This document shows positions 21,583 through 30,617 of a DNA stretch of 64,000 nt, piece after piece. The stretch covers positions 124,001-188,000 of the forward strand of contig NZ_JAMHFY010000002.1 in NCBI RefSeq assembly GCF_023897015.1, written 5' to 3'. The notes under the pieces were generated by a model. It ran no database searches, was not told the origin of the DNA, and saw nothing but the letters and a program-made list of their open reading frames with translations. This stretch comes from Desulfosporosinus nitroreducens (GTDB taxonomy: Bacteria; Bacillota; Desulfitobacteriia; Desulfitobacteriales; Desulfitobacteriaceae). Both the position numbers and the translations under genes were made by a program. Positions within the stretch are counted from its first letter, which is position 1. Every line of letters starts with the position of its first letter.

Positions 21583-22347
21583 TCATCTCCCTTCGTCTAC
21601 AATTTTTTGGTAAATTGTATTGAGCTCAACTCCCAGAGACCCACCAGGCAACTCGATATTACCTGTATTTAAGGACATTTCCAACAGCTTGTCACTGTAA
21701 GGGATGATGCCAATAAGCTGTTCTTTAGGAAAGTGGTCTCTAAGAAAACTTTCATCTTTAGAATTGCGAACTTTGTTGCCAACTACAAGTACTCGAGGAA
21801 TACCCAGTTCTAAAGCGAGCTGTTGTATTACCTTTACGGTTTGAATGCTTACCTTACTCGGTTCTGTGACAATGACTAAAACATCGACTCCTAAAGCTGT
21901 CCCCCTGGTTAGTTGTTCAATTCCTGCACCCATATCTAAGATGACTGTATCTTTTTCCCCAAGGATAAGCGAATTAACTAAGGCTTGAAGAAAGCTGTTT
22001 TCTTTACAGTAACAAGAAGTGCCGCCTCCTTTTATGTTACCCATGCGAAAGAATCTAAGAGCGCCCAGCGAGATGCTGTAGTCATCAAGTATATCATCCA
22101 CGTTGGGATTAAGTGGATAATAAGTTCCACTTCCCCCCATGCGCTCTTCGATTAATTGTTTCATATCAACAATCGGCTTTAGATTCGCAAGAACATCATC
22201 AGAGATTCCTAAGATCGTCCCTAGACTGGCATCTGGGTCAGCATCAACTGCTAAAACAGATATCTCTTTATTTGAGAGCCATTGGGCAAAATTTGCAGCA
22301 AAGGTAGTTTTACCAACGCCACCTTTGCCAGAAATTGCTATTTTCAA
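21583..22347 (-). CDS. cooC: CooC-type carbon monoxide dehydrogenase accessory ATPase
   Basis: The 254-residue ATPase has the P-loop SGKGGVGKTTFAANFAQ at residues 7-23, switch residues in AVDADPDASLG, and the metal-binding CxC of the family in GGTSCYCKEN, near residue 113. CooC inserts nickel into the C-cluster of CO dehydrogenase. It is the first gene of the acs operon, 66 bases before acsA, which supports a role in AcsA maturation. It differs clearly from the second CooC at 13.1-13.9 kb, so this is not a recent duplication. Confidence 0.92.
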   Translation of the reverse strand: MKIAISGKGGVGKTTFAANFAQWLSNKEISVLAVDADPDASLGTILGISDDVLANLKPIVDMKQLIEERMGGSGTYYPLNPNVDDILDDYSISLGALRFFRMGNIKGGGTSCYCKENSFLQALVNSLILGEKDTVILDMGAGIEQLTRGTALGVDVLVIVTEPSKVSIQTVKVIQQLALELGIPRVLVVGNKVRNSKDESFLRDHFPKEQLIGIIPYSDKLLEMSLNTGNIELPGGSLGVELNTIYQKIVDEGR

Positions 22348-22842
22348 CGAGACTCAACTCCTTCTCTGCATTTAATCATAAGCCTATTAACCTAATGCTG
22401 CGCTTTTATTAATTATATATTCTTTTTTTGTTTCACAAATCCTGCAAAATTTCTGAATATATTTTTTATTTTAAGCAACTTTTTTTAAACACATAAAACT
22501 TAGTTTCATTGTTTAATATTTCTGTATATTCAGACAAATATTATAATCTTTTAATGCAACTGACAAATTAAACGATTCTACCTTTAAAATTATAGTATGC
22601 AACTTAATTTCTTTTTAGTTTTAATATACAAAATTAAATTTAGACTAAATTTATGTCTCCGTTATGTATGTTTCAATTCTAAGAGAATTAATCTCATGAA
22701 TTGCCCATTTAGAGTCATTAAATATTGCTCATACACGCCCATTATGTAAGCTTTCAATCGACCTGCTATAAAGGGCTCTAATAAATAAAACATTATTAAA
22801 TCCGACCCTTCCTGAAAACTAAAATTAAATTTCAGACCGTTC
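22348..22842. other. AT-rich leader of the acs operon, no convincing gene
   Basis: These 495 bases are strongly AT-rich. A possible minus-strand promoter is TATAAT (complement of 22412-22417) with TTTGTG 16 bases further upstream; the TTGTGAA within it resembles half of a Rex site. A 43-codon minus-strand frame (ATG near 22791, after AGGAAGG) ends near 22662 and might be a small gene or a remnant. I do not call it. Confidence 0.4.
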
Positions 22843-23700
22843 TTAATTAGAAGGCCAAGGGTGAAATACAAGCCCAAAAGCACCTGCTCCGACGTGAGTT
22901 GCTATGACTGGTCCAGCTTCAAACAAACGAACTTCATGCTCCGGATAGCGAACCTGAAGCTCGTTAAGCAATACTCTACCCTCTTCAGGTATATTGACGT
23001 GCATAACACAAATTCTATAACGTTTGCCGGTAGATAAAGCCCGGTCTAATTGGTCAAGAACAGTTTGCCAAGCCCGTGAACGTGAACGCACTTTATCAAA
23101 AACATCTATATGGGCACTTTTATTAAAATAAAGAATTGGTTTAATTTGAAGCAATGTCCCCACCAGAGCAGCTGCTCCACCAATTCGCCCGCCTTTTCGC
23201 AGGTTTTCTAATGTATCCACTATGAAATAAAGTTCCGTTTCTTGGATTAGCATTTTTAACTTGTCCATAATTTCCAAAGCACTAAAGCCCTGTTGTGCCC
23301 ACTCAGCTGACGCCCATGCCAAAACACCAAGACCCAATGCAGAGGATCTCGAATCAAAAATGTGAATATTTTGGTTTGAAGACAGCTCTTTGGCCATTTC
23401 CGCGGAATGTAATGTGCCGCTTATTGCTAATGAGAGATGAATACTCACGATATCCTCGATACCTTCAGAAAACATAGCTTCGTAAGTCTCTAAAAATTTG
23501 CCAACGGAAGGTTGAGATGTAGTAGAAAGACCGGAGATATAACTTAACTTTTTGAAATAAATCTGATTGGTCAATTCTGTTTCGGAATACGTTTCGTCTC
23601 CGATATTTACATTAAGAGGCACCACGCGAATTTGAAATTGCTCAAGGATATCCTTCGATAAATATCCTGTAGAATCCATAACAATCCCTATTTTGCTCAA
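22843..23700 (-). CDS. DegV family fatty-acid-binding protein
   Basis: The 285-residue DegV protein begins with the family signature IGIVMDSTGYLS. It also has LSTTSQPSVGKFLETYE, SIHLSLAISGT and DTLENLRKGGRIGGAAALVG. DegV/FakB proteins bind a fatty acid and present it to the kinase FakA; no fakA is in this window. A second DegV lies at 38.3-39.2 kb, which is common in Firmicutes, where paralogues differ in fatty-acid preference. It is monocistronic. Confidence 0.9.
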   Translation of the reverse strand: MSKIGIVMDSTGYLSKDILEQFQIRVVPLNVNIGDETYSETELTNQIYFKKLSYISGLSTTSQPSVGKFLETYEAMFSEGIEDIVSIHLSLAISGTLHSAEMAKELSSNQNIHIFDSRSSALGLGVLAWASAEWAQQGFSALEIMDKLKMLIQETELYFIVDTLENLRKGGRIGGAAALVGTLLQIKPILYFNKSAHIDVFDKVRSRSRAWQTVLDQLDRALSTGKRYRICVMHVNIPEEGRVLLNELQVRYPEHEVRLFEAGPVIATHVGAGAFGLVFHPWPSN

Positions 23701-23989
23701 ATATATTTCTCTCCCTTATGTATATACACCTTGGAATTTCTTAATCTATTGCTTGTATAAAGTATATCTTAAATCAAAAGGGGTAGCAATCAAAAGACCC
23801 AGCATTTGGATTAACAAACTGCCTTTTTCTACCTATATTTATCATTTTTTGTAGTTGTGGTAACAAATCGGTATAGGAGTATTCTATTATAAAAAGTAGA
23901 ATTTATCAATGAATCATCATTCATTTTTTGAATATTTTATAATTTTATGTATGATTTTAAATAAAAGAGATTGGTTATGCCAAAATAGG

Positions 23990-24018
23990 TTGACAGAATT
24001 AATATGATTTGTTAATAT
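23990..24018 (+). promoter_or_regulatory. Promoter of tRNA-Pro
   Basis: TTGACA at 23990-23995 and TAATAT at 24013-24018 are separated by exactly 17 bases and lie 19 bases before the tRNA. This is a near-consensus vegetative promoter. The rest of 23701-23989 is AT-rich and shows no gene. Confidence 0.8.
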
Positions 24019-24037
24019 GATAGACGTTCTTAAAATA

Positions 24038-24114
24038 CGGGGCGTGGCGCAGTTTGGTAGCGTGCTTGGTTCGGGACCAAGAGGCCGTGGGTTCGAATCC
24101 CGTCGCCCCGACCA
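24038..24114 (+). tRNA. tRNA-Pro (anticodon CGG)
   Basis: The 77-nt cloverleaf has acceptor stem CGGGGCG/CGCCCCG, D-arm TGGCGCAGTTTGGTAGCG, anticodon stem CTTGG/CCAAG with loop TTCGGGA and anticodon CGG at 24072-24074. The T-arm contains GTTCGAATC, and CCA is encoded at 24112-24114. It reads the proline codon CCG. An open reading frame on the other strand across it is a well-known artefact of tRNA sequence. Confidence 0.97.
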
Positions 24115-24218
24115 CTTTGAACTCCCTACAAGGGATACAGGGGTTTGAAATAAATAGTAATCAAGCACCTGCAGGTTAACGACATTTGGCTTAAGGTCAG
24201 CGATTTCTTGCTATACTG

Positions 24219-24262
24219 AACCACTTTGTTCTTGCATATTTTAGAGGACAAAGTGGTTTTTA
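24219..24262 (+). terminator. Terminator downstream of tRNA-Pro
   Basis: An 11-bp stem (AACCACTTTGT/ACAAAGTGGTT) with an 18-nt loop is followed by TTTTTAT. Its left arm repeats the ACCACTTTG found at the tRNA 3' end. Confidence 0.75.
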
Positions 24263-24654
24263 TAATTCTATCACCATCTTTCAGCAGGTACTGTCTGCCA
24301 TGAGACATTGTTTTTCTTCATGATAAATATGTCTTCTTTAAAGATATCATCTATGTCAATCATTTGATGAATTTAAAAGCAATCTATCAATTAGAAACCT
24401 CTAATTTCAATGTTTTCAGTATATTAAGTTTAATCTAAGCTAATTAAAACTCGCTTAATACAAAATCCTTATAATTCAAAGAACGAATATTTATTATAAA
24501 AAGCCCTCAATGAAAATACTTCTTTTTTTGATTACTAATACTCCCTGAGTTGCTCTTAATCTGAAAATAATTATAAAATAAATACTAAGTAGCTAACTAG
24601 TTTAAAGTGCAATACTGAGACGATTGGGTTAATTTAATAAAGGAGTCTTTTGTA
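24263..24654. other. AT-rich gene-free stretch
   Basis: I see no gene, repeat or strong hairpin here. The last 15 bases hold the AAAGGAG ribosome binding site of the acetyltransferase gene. Confidence 0.5.
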
Positions 24655-25194
24655 ATGTTAAAAGGTCTAAAAACATTCGTTCGGACAGTTGAGGAAGATG
24701 ATATTGACACAATATACCGATGGTATAATGATCAAGAGGTTAATTTTTGGTCCTCTGGCGCTTGGCCTCTAAATACTATGCAGAGCAAAGATCAGATTGC
24801 TGTTAAATTTCTTGACGGGTCACCAGATATTTACCGCTATTCTATACTCGATGAAAATGATCACCTCATCGGAACTATTGGTTTTAAAGAACTCAATATA
24901 CCTGGTCGATCAGCGACAATTTATATTGTTATTGGCGATAAAGCTTATTGGGGAAAAGGGTATGGAACAGATGCCTTAATTGTATTTGCGCGTTTTCTCT
25001 TCACGCAGTGGAATTTCCACCGACTCTCGCTAGATACTTGGGATGAGAATATCCGAGCTATAAAAGCGTATGAAAAAGTTGGGTTCAAAGTTGAAGGCCG
25101 TCAACGTGAAGCTCGCTACGTGTTAGGAAACTATCATGATGCCATTCTCATGGGTTTATTAAGCAGTGAGTTTCTGGCCCTACACGGAAAATAA
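24655..25194 (+). CDS. GNAT family N-acetyltransferase (RimJ/RimL-like)
   Basis: The 179-residue protein belongs to the Acetyltransf_3 branch of GNAT enzymes. Visible features are the N-terminal RTVEEDDIDTIYRWYND, the acetyl-CoA-binding segment YWGKGYGTDALIVFARF near residues 98-114, and the C-terminal NIRAIKAYEKVGFKVEGRQR. The substrate may be a protein N-terminus or a small molecule. AAAGGAG precedes the ATG. It stands alone between tRNA-Pro and the riboflavin locus. Confidence 0.88.
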   Translation: MLKGLKTFVRTVEEDDIDTIYRWYNDQEVNFWSSGAWPLNTMQSKDQIAVKFLDGSPDIYRYSILDENDHLIGTIGFKELNIPGRSATIYIVIGDKAYWGKGYGTDALIVFARFLFTQWNFHRLSLDTWDENIRAIKAYEKVGFKVEGRQREARYVLGNYHDAILMGLLSSEFLALHGK

Positions 25195-25254
25195 TCCGAA
25201 GTTAAACTAGAATCTTGGTAATAGGGTTGCTAAAATCAACAGCCTGGAGTAAAC

Positions 25255-25260
25255 TATAAT
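25255..25260 (+). promoter_or_regulatory. Probable -10 element of the rib operon
   Basis: TATAAT lies 20 bases before the riboswitch. The -35 region at 17-bp spacing (AAAATC) is poor, so the promoter is weak or uses another contact. Confidence 0.5.
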
Positions 25261-25279
25261 AAATTCAATAATCGTATAC

Positions 25280-25386
25280 TCCTCTGGGGTTGGGTGAGAT
25301 TCCCTACCGGCGGTAAAGCCCGCGAGCCTTTTTGGCAGATCTGGTGAAATTCCAGGGCCGACAGTACAGTCTGGATGAGAAGAGGA
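25280..25386 (+). promoter_or_regulatory. FMN riboswitch (RFN element)
   Basis: This is a classic RFN aptamer: P1 is formed by TCCTCT (25280-25285) and AGAGGA (25381-25386). Between them lie the conserved GGGTGAGATTCCCTACCGGC, GGTAAAGCCCGCGAGCC, GATCTGGTGAAATTCCAG and GCCGACAGTACAGTCTGGAT. It binds FMN and controls the ribD-ribE-ribBA-ribH operon directly downstream. The terminator that follows is the expression platform. Confidence 0.97.
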
Positions 25387-25434
25387 ACAGTTTCAAATTG
25401 CGTGCTTACGCTTATTTTGAGCTGCGTCTTATTC

Positions 25435-25465
25435 AACACCTAGAGAAAATTGGGTGTTTTTTTGT
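25435..25465 (+). terminator. Riboswitch-controlled terminator
   Basis: A stem of about 8 bp (AACACCTA pairing with TGGGTGTT, one G-T pair) is followed by TTTTTTT. It lies 48 bases after the aptamer and 74 bases before ribD, consistent with transcription attenuation by FMN. Confidence 0.85.
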
Positions 25466-25538
25466 TTTCATTTTATCTTTATCTAATTTATCGCTTTTTG
25501 GAGACACTAAATCCGAAATAATTAGAAAGGGAATTATC

Positions 25539-26657
25539 ATGAACAAATCAAGTCCCTCCAATCTTAATGATGAACAATTTATGAAAAGAGCACTCGAGTT
25601 AGCGGCCATGGCATTGGGCAGAACCAGCCCCAATCCTTTAGTTGGGTGTGTTATCGTTAAAGATGATAAGATTTTAGGTGAGGGGTTTCATCATAAGGCA
25701 GGAACTCCTCATGCCGAAATTCACGCCCTGGCAGCCGCAGGTGATCATGCACATGGAGCTACAGCGTATGTTACACTGGAACCGTGTTCCCATTTTGGCC
25801 GAACTCCACCCTGTGCTGATGCATTAATCCGCGCTAAACTCAGGCGGGTTGTCGTTGCCATGAAGGATCCTAATCCACTGGTCGCAGGTCGAGGTCTAGA
25901 ACGCTTGCGAGAAGCTGGAATACAAGTTGACGTAGGGTTATTGTTAAAAGAAGCCTTACTCCTAAACGAAACCTTCATTAAATCAATAACTGCAGGCCTG
26001 CCATTTGTTGTTTACAAATCGGCAATGACCTTAGATGGAAAAATTGCCACAGAAACTGGGGATTCGCAGTGGATAAGTAATGAAATCTCACGCCAATACG
26101 TTCATCAGCTTCGTGATCGTTATGATGTTATCCTAGTAGGCAGTCAAACCATTCTTCAGGATAACCCTGCCCTCACTTGCCGTCTTCCCAGTGGAAAAGA
26201 CCCCATTCGACTTATTGTAGATGGAAAATTAATCATTGACGAACATGCCCAAGTGCTTACCTCTTCGAAATTCAGTCCTTGTATAATAGCCACTTCGCTT
26301 TCGGCATCGAGAGAGAAGGTTGAACGTCTGCAAAGCCTCCATCAAGTTGAAGTGTGGCAATACAATACAGAGAGACATGTCCCTCTGGAAAAACTGATGC
26401 GTGATCTTGTCCAGCGCGGTTGGATAAGTGTCTTATTAGAAGGAGGAGGCGGACTGGCGGGAGCGCTTCTTCAAGAAAAGTTAGTCGACAAAGCAGAGTT
26501 TTTTATTGCACCTAAACTTGTTGGCGGAAATGGTCCTTCTCCCCTTTCAGGTTTACATATCGGGCGCATGGCTGATGCTATAGGTCTAGACAATCTCTGC
26601 GTTGATATGGAGACAGGCGACCTGCACGTTACAGGGTATATACGCCCAAAGGTTTAG
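25539..26657 (+). CDS. ribD: Bifunctional riboflavin deaminase/reductase
   Basis: The 372-residue protein has an N-terminal zinc deaminase domain (HAEIHAL, then TLEPCSHFGRTPPC with the metal ligands) and a C-terminal reductase domain (FVVYKSAMTLDGKIAT, ILVGSQTILQDNPALTCR). It carries out the second and third steps of riboflavin synthesis. The frame is open further upstream, through the riboswitch. The true start is the ATG preceded by AGAAAGGG and followed by MNKSSPSNLNDEQFMKRAL. First gene of the rib operon. Confidence 0.96.
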   Translation: MNKSSPSNLNDEQFMKRALELAAMALGRTSPNPLVGCVIVKDDKILGEGFHHKAGTPHAEIHALAAAGDHAHGATAYVTLEPCSHFGRTPPCADALIRAKLRRVVVAMKDPNPLVAGRGLERLREAGIQVDVGLLLKEALLLNETFIKSITAGLPFVVYKSAMTLDGKIATETGDSQWISNEISRQYVHQLRDRYDVILVGSQTILQDNPALTCRLPSGKDPIRLIVDGKLIIDEHAQVLTSSKFSPCIIATSLSASREKVERLQSLHQVEVWQYNTERHVPLEKLMRDLVQRGWISVLLEGGGGLAGALLQEKLVDKAEFFIAPKLVGGNGPSPLSGLHIGRMADAIGLDNLCVDMETGDLHVTGYIRPKV

Positions 26658-26705
26658 ATTAGACTATTATCCTATCGACGCAGATGCATTAGGGAGGAGA
26701 AAGAT

Positions 26706-27359
26706 GTGTTTACCGGAATTGTAGAAGAACTAGGCATCGTCCGAGCCCTTCGACTCTTGCCAGAATCAGGTCAACTTACTCTTGAAGGAAAAAAGGTTCT
26801 TGATGGAACCCGAATTGGAGACAGCATTGCTGTCAATGGAGTTTGCTTAACCGTTATTCGGCTAGGTGATCGAGAATTCACAGTAGATGTAATGGCTGAA
26901 ACATTAGCAAAAACGAATTTAGCTGAACTAAAGAGTGGCAGTCGTGTTAACCTGGAACGAGCTTTACAGCTTCAAACCCGTTTAGGCGGACATTTGGTTA
27001 GCGGGCATGTTGACGGGGTCGGCAACATTCGTCGAATTGTTCCATGGGGCATCGCTCAAGTCTATGAAATCAATGCTCCCCCTGCTCTTATTTCCTATAT
27101 GTTGCCGAAAGGTTCAATTGCTATTGATGGAATTTCTCTTACCGTGATTGACGTAGAAGCCGATTATTTTACAGTCTCTCTGATACCCCATACTTCCAAA
27201 GAGACTACCCTGGGATTCAAGGGAATTGGAGCGAGCGTCAATCTTGAAACAGACCTCATTGGTAAATACGTTGCTCGTTTTATGGGGCTTAATGCGACTT
27301 CAAGCGATAACAAAAAAGATTTGTCACTAGGTTTTCTAGCTGAACATGGATTTATCTAA
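26706..27359 (+). CDS. ribE: Riboflavin synthase alpha subunit
   Basis: The 217-residue enzyme starts with FTGIVEELG, the hallmark of the family, read from a GTG after GGGAGGAG. The two internally homologous barrels are seen in [14 protein letters not shown] and [14 protein letters not shown], and [12 protein letters not shown] lies between them. It makes riboflavin from two lumazine molecules. Its last codons run 44 bases short of the ribBA start. Confidence 0.95.
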   Translation: MFTGIVEELGIVRALRLLPESGQLTLEGKKVLDGTRIGDSIAVNGVCLTVIRLGDREFTVDVMAETLAKTNLAELKSGSRVNLERALQLQTRLGGHLVSGHVDGVGNIRRIVPWGIAQVYEINAPPALISYMLPKGSIAIDGISLTVIDVEADYFTVSLIPHTSKETTLGFKGIGASVNLETDLIGKYVARFMGLNATSSDNKKDLSLGFLAEHGFI

Positions 27360-27402
27360 TTCGGATCATCCGATAGATGGAACAATGAGGAGAGTGCAAA
27401 CA

Positions 27403-28605
27403 ATGTCATTTAATACAATAGAAGAAGCTTTAGTAGATATACGACAAGGTAAAATGGTTGTAATGGTGGATGACGAGGACCGCGAGAACGAAGGTGACCT
27501 GGTTATGGCTGCCGAAATGGCTACTCCAGAAGCAATTAATTTTATGGCAACCTACGGACGAGGTTTAATTTGTGTTCCGATGACCAAGGATCGAATTCAT
27601 GACTTACAACTTGAGCAGATGGTAACTAATAATACCGATCCTCATGGTACGGCCTTCACTGTAAGCGTTGATTCCGTCACAAGTTCTACTGGAATTTCAG
27701 CTTTTGAACGAGCGGAAACTGTCAAGGTTCTTGTGAACCCTCAGAGCAAACCGACCGATTTACAACGTCCCGGGCATATCTTCCCACTTCTGGCTCGAGA
27801 AGGCGGAGTTTTGGTTCGTGCAGGTCACACGGAAGGCTCTGTAGATTTAGCACGTCTTGCCGGACTGAAACCAGCGGGCCTGATTTGTGAGGTCATGAAT
27901 GAAGACGGAACAATGGCTAGAGTACCTGATCTGCAATTATTTGTTGAAAAGCACAATCTTAAATTGATTACCTTAAAAGATCTAATCAGTTACAGGCGCC
28001 AAGCGGAAAAACTGATTGAAAAGGTTGAAAGTATTCAGCTCCCTACCGGTTTTGGTGAATTCCGTGCTGTAGGTTATCTCAGTATTCTTGATAAAGAAGA
28101 ACATGTTGCATTAGTTAAAGGTACAGTTGACGATGGTAAACCTGTGCTAGTCAGGGTTCACTCAGAATGTTTAACCGGAGATGTTTTTCATTCCCGTCGC
28201 TGTGACTGCGGAGACCAACTTTCTGCCGCTATGCAAGAGATTGAGCGCGAAGGACGCGGAGTGTTGCTTTATATGCGTCAAGAAGGCCGTGGAATCGGCT
28301 TGTTAAATAAATTAAGAGCGTATAAACTGCAAGAAGAAGGTAAAGACACTGTGGAGGCAAATCTTGCCTTAGGATTTCCGGAAGATTTAAGAGACTATGG
28401 CGTTGGTGCCCAAATTTTAGCCGACCTGGGAATTTCTCAAGTCCGTTTAATGACCAATAATCCACGCAAGATCGTCGGACTAGAAGGGTATGGCTTAAAA
28501 GTAGTTGAACGTGTCCCTTTAGAGATCTCGTGTAAACCAGAAAACACAAAATATCTTTGCACTAAGAAACAAAAGATGGGACATTTTTTATCAGAAGTAC
28601 AGTAG
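27403..28605 (+). CDS. ribBA: Bifunctional DHBP synthase/GTP cyclohydrolase II
   Basis: The 400-residue fusion has an N-terminal 3,4-dihydroxy-2-butanone-4-phosphate synthase ([19 protein letters not shown]) and, from about residue 205, GTP cyclohydrolase II with zinc ligands in [18 protein letters not shown] and the RQEGRGIGL motif. The start is the ATG 9 bases after GAGGAGAG; the frame is open 19 codons upstream and would overlap ribE, but lacks a binding site. It supplies both precursors of riboflavin. Confidence 0.95.
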   Translation: MSFNTIEEALVDIRQGKMVVMVDDEDRENEGDLVMAAEMATPEAINFMATYGRGLICVPMTKDRIHDLQLEQMVTNNTDPHGTAFTVSVDSVTSSTGISAFERAETVKVLVNPQSKPTDLQRPGHIFPLLAREGGVLVRAGHTEGSVDLARLAGLKPAGLICEVMNEDGTMARVPDLQLFVEKHNLKLITLKDLISYRRQAEKLIEKVESIQLPTGFGEFRAVGYLSILDKEEHVALVKGTVDDGKPVLVRVHSECLTGDVFHSRRCDCGDQLSAAMQEIEREGRGVLLYMRQEGRGIGLLNKLRAYKLQEEGKDTVEANLALGFPEDLRDYGVGAQILADLGISQVRLMTNNPRKIVGLEGYGLKVVERVPLEISCKPENTKYLCTKKQKMGHFLSEVQ

Positions 28606-28676
28606 TGAATCATTAGTATTACTAGATCATTTAAGGATAAGCTTAGTTCCAGATACTGAAAGGATGGTTATAAAAA

Positions 28677-29138
28677 ATGAAAACTTATGAAGGAAATTTA
28701 ATTGCTCAAGGGCTAAAGATTGGAATTATTGCTGCGCGTTTTAATGAGTTTATTACAAGTAAATTAGTAGGTGGTGCAATTGATGCACTGCAGCGACACG
28801 GGGTAACGGAAAACGATATTGAATTAGCCTGGGTCCCCGGAGCCTTTGAAATCCCCTTAGTTGCTCAAAGAATGGCCCTCTCCAAAAACTATGATGCAGT
28901 CATTTGTCTTGGGGCTGTTATTCGTGGGGCAACACCTCATTTTGACCTTGTCAGCAATGAAGTCAGTAAAGGAATTGCCCAGGTTGGCTTACAAACCGGG
29001 ATACCAGTAATTTTTGGTGTCATTGCAACTGACAGTATTGAACAGGCGATTGAACGAGCGGGAACTAAGGCAGGAAACAAAGGCTTTGACGCTGCTATGA
29101 CCGCAATAGAGACTGCAAATTTACTCAAATCATTTTAA
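28677..29138 (+). CDS. ribH: 6,7-dimethyl-8-ribityllumazine synthase
   Basis: The 153-residue enzyme shows [12 protein letters not shown], the substrate loop [26 protein letters not shown] and the catalytic-region histidine in that last motif. It forms the icosahedral or pentameric lumazine synthase and is the last gene of the rib operon, 71 bases after ribBA. The operon holds all of the dedicated synthesis enzymes. Confidence 0.96.
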   Translation: MKTYEGNLIAQGLKIGIIAARFNEFITSKLVGGAIDALQRHGVTENDIELAWVPGAFEIPLVAQRMALSKNYDAVICLGAVIRGATPHFDLVSNEVSKGIAQVGLQTGIPVIFGVIATDSIEQAIERAGTKAGNKGFDAAMTAIETANLLKSF

Positions 29139-29202
29139 CCATAAACCGTTTATCGCTTAAACAATAAATCAATTAGAATAATATGGAGGTTTGTCCACTA
29201 AA

Positions 29203-29268
29203 AACTCCTTGTCAAATGACATATTCTTTATTAAACTCTTATAGGTGTCTATTTTTTGACAAGGAGTT
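29203..29268 (+). promoter_or_regulatory. Inverted repeat that can sequester the sigma-factor ribosome binding site
   Basis: AACTCCTTGTCAAA (29203-29216) is the exact complement of TTTGACAAGGAGTT (29255-29268), separated by 38 nt. The right arm contains AAGGAG, the ribosome binding site of the sigma-factor gene starting at 29278. In RNA the 14-bp stem would hide it. No T-run follows, so it is not a terminator. Confidence 0.7.
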
Positions 29269-29277
29269 GAGAGTGCC

Positions 29278-29898
29278 ATGACTTCGAACATTTGCAACTT
29301 AGCCAAGGAGACAGCCATGCTTGAAGCAGCGCGCTCCGGCAATAAAGATGCTTTAAATGAGATTATTCAACATTATGAACCTGAAATTCGTATGATTGCT
29401 TCTAAGTATTTCTTACCTAGAGCAGACTATGAGGATTTGTTACAAGAAGGACGAATCGCGATATATCGGGCGATCCTATCGTATGACGAAGAATCTGGTA
29501 TTCCCTTTCTTCATTTTTTAAGGATGGTTATTAAACGGAAACTTATCGATGGGCTGCGTAAATATACACGCCAAAAACACGCTAACCTTAATGAAGCCTA
29601 TTCCCTCAATAACGTAGTTTCTGAGACAGAGGAAACAAGCTTTTTAGAATTATTACCAAACGCTGAGGACCCAGCATCAACGGTTATCGCCAACGATGAA
29701 GTCCATTCCATGATTCAAGATTTAAATAAGAATATGTCAAATCTTGAACGCTTGGTATTTGAACACTATTTCATCCAAGGATTTAAACAACGGGAAGTGT
29801 CCGAGCACTTAGGGCTTCATCCGAAATCCTTGGATAATGCAATCCAACGCATACGCCACAAAACTGCACTTTATCGCTCTAGACAAGTTGCAGGTTAA
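29278..29898 (+). CDS. RNA polymerase sigma-70 family factor (SigH-like)
   Basis: The 206-residue factor has region 2 (YFLPRADYEDLLQEGRIAIYRAI, the core-binding DLLQEG motif) and region 4 with a helix-turn-helix near residues 165-200 (GFKQREVSEHLGLHPKSLDNAI), and no region 1 or 3.0. Size and motifs resemble the sigma-H (sigma-30) group of sporulation-initiation factors. The 14-bp inverted repeat upstream can cover its ribosome binding site, which suggests translational control. Target promoters are unknown. Confidence 0.85.
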   Translation: MTSNICNLAKETAMLEAARSGNKDALNEIIQHYEPEIRMIASKYFLPRADYEDLLQEGRIAIYRAILSYDEESGIPFLHFLRMVIKRKLIDGLRKYTRQKHANLNEAYSLNNVVSETEETSFLELLPNAEDPASTVIANDEVHSMIQDLNKNMSNLERLVFEHYFIQGFKQREVSEHLGLHPKSLDNAIQRIRHKTALYRSRQVAG

Positions 29899-29920
29899 TT
29901 TTCCAAAGTATCATAAATAA

Positions 29921-29962
29921 AAATAAAGAACCGGGAATTTATTGATTCCCGGTTCTTTATTT
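29921..29962. terminator. Bidirectional terminator
   Basis: Perfect 17-bp arms (AAATAAAGAACCGGGAA and its complement) with an 8-nt loop lie between the converging sigma-factor gene and the coat-like gene. T-rich sequence is available on both strands. Confidence 0.9.
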
Positions 29963-29971
29963 ACGCTTGAA

Positions 29972-30169
29972 CTATGCAATTCCACCACTTTGAGTAATCA
30001 ATTTACTCACTTTACTATGCGCATTAGTCGCTTCGTTGGCTAAGCGTAAGTATATATCTCTTAAATTAGCATGATGAGCACGCGTGGCTAAAGTCATGTA
30101 CCCAGTAGCAGCAGCCGCAGCGTCTTTTTCATAATCATAAAGCATATCCAAATCGCTAAATTGGCTCAT
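29972..30169 (-). CDS. Small CotF-like spore coat protein
   Basis: This 65-residue helical protein (MLYDYEKDAAAAATGYMTLAT and RLANEATNAHSKVSKLI) matches the small CotF/coat-like proteins that occur in pairs in clostridial spore formers. The ribosome binding site is GAAAGGGGG. It follows the next gene by 15 bases, so both are one transcript. Exact location in the spore is not shown by the sequence. Confidence 0.7.
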   Translation of the reverse strand: MSQFSDLDMLYDYEKDAAAAATGYMTLATRAHHANLRDIYLRLANEATNAHSKVSKLITQSGGIA

Positions 30170-30184
30170 TTTTGTACCCCCTTT

Positions 30185-30397
30185 CTATTGAAGTTCTACC
30201 ATTCCTTTTTTAAAATAACCTACCACATCTTCTAAACCTTTGGCTTGTTCTTTAAAAAACCCCTTAACAGCAGCGTCTTTTGCCATTTCTGTGTAAACTT
30301 GGCACTTTTTCATAGCGGTTTCGGTCTCAATTAAGCTTCGGGTTAACATGCCTTGGTCAAGGATTTTCTTCGTTTCCATATCATTTAGTTGCATCAA
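30185..30397 (-). CDS. Small CotF-like spore coat protein, second of pair
   Basis: The 70-residue helical protein (GMLTRSLIETETAMKKCQVY, AAVKGFFKEQAKGLEDVVGYF) has the spacing of polar and hydrophobic residues seen in coat protein F-related proteins, with one cysteine. AGGAGG precedes the ATG. It is the first gene of the two-gene unit. The 220 bases upstream, between divergent genes, should hold its promoter; I could not fix it. Confidence 0.65.
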   Translation of the reverse strand: MMQLNDMETKKILDQGMLTRSLIETETAMKKCQVYTEMAKDAAVKGFFKEQAKGLEDVVGYFKKGMVELQ

Positions 30398-30617
30398 GAT
30401 CCCTCCTTCTGAAAAACTAATTTACATAACATTCTCAGGATGTGTAAATAGACCATAAATTATTCATAATAAATGAACACAAAGTATGTTCAAATAGATA
30501 CTATGCTAGACAGGCAGGATGTTCATGAGTTAAACTGAAAAGGTACAAGGATTATTATACACATTTTCTATAGAAACATTACATAATTTTGGGTTTTGAG
30601 AATGGAGGTATAAACAT

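Noticed and set aside
22662-22883. 73-codon minus-strand frame at the end of the first degV
   Set aside because: Its start lies inside degV in another frame. Only the last 43 codons might be real, from an ATG near 22791 after AGGAAGG; evidence is too weak to call it.
23917-24168. Minus-strand frame with [15 protein letters not shown]
   Set aside because: This is the reverse translation of the tRNA-Pro gene, a common artefact.
25332-25538. Upstream extension of ribD
   Set aside because: It would translate the riboswitch and its terminator. The ATG at 25539 has the ribosome binding site.
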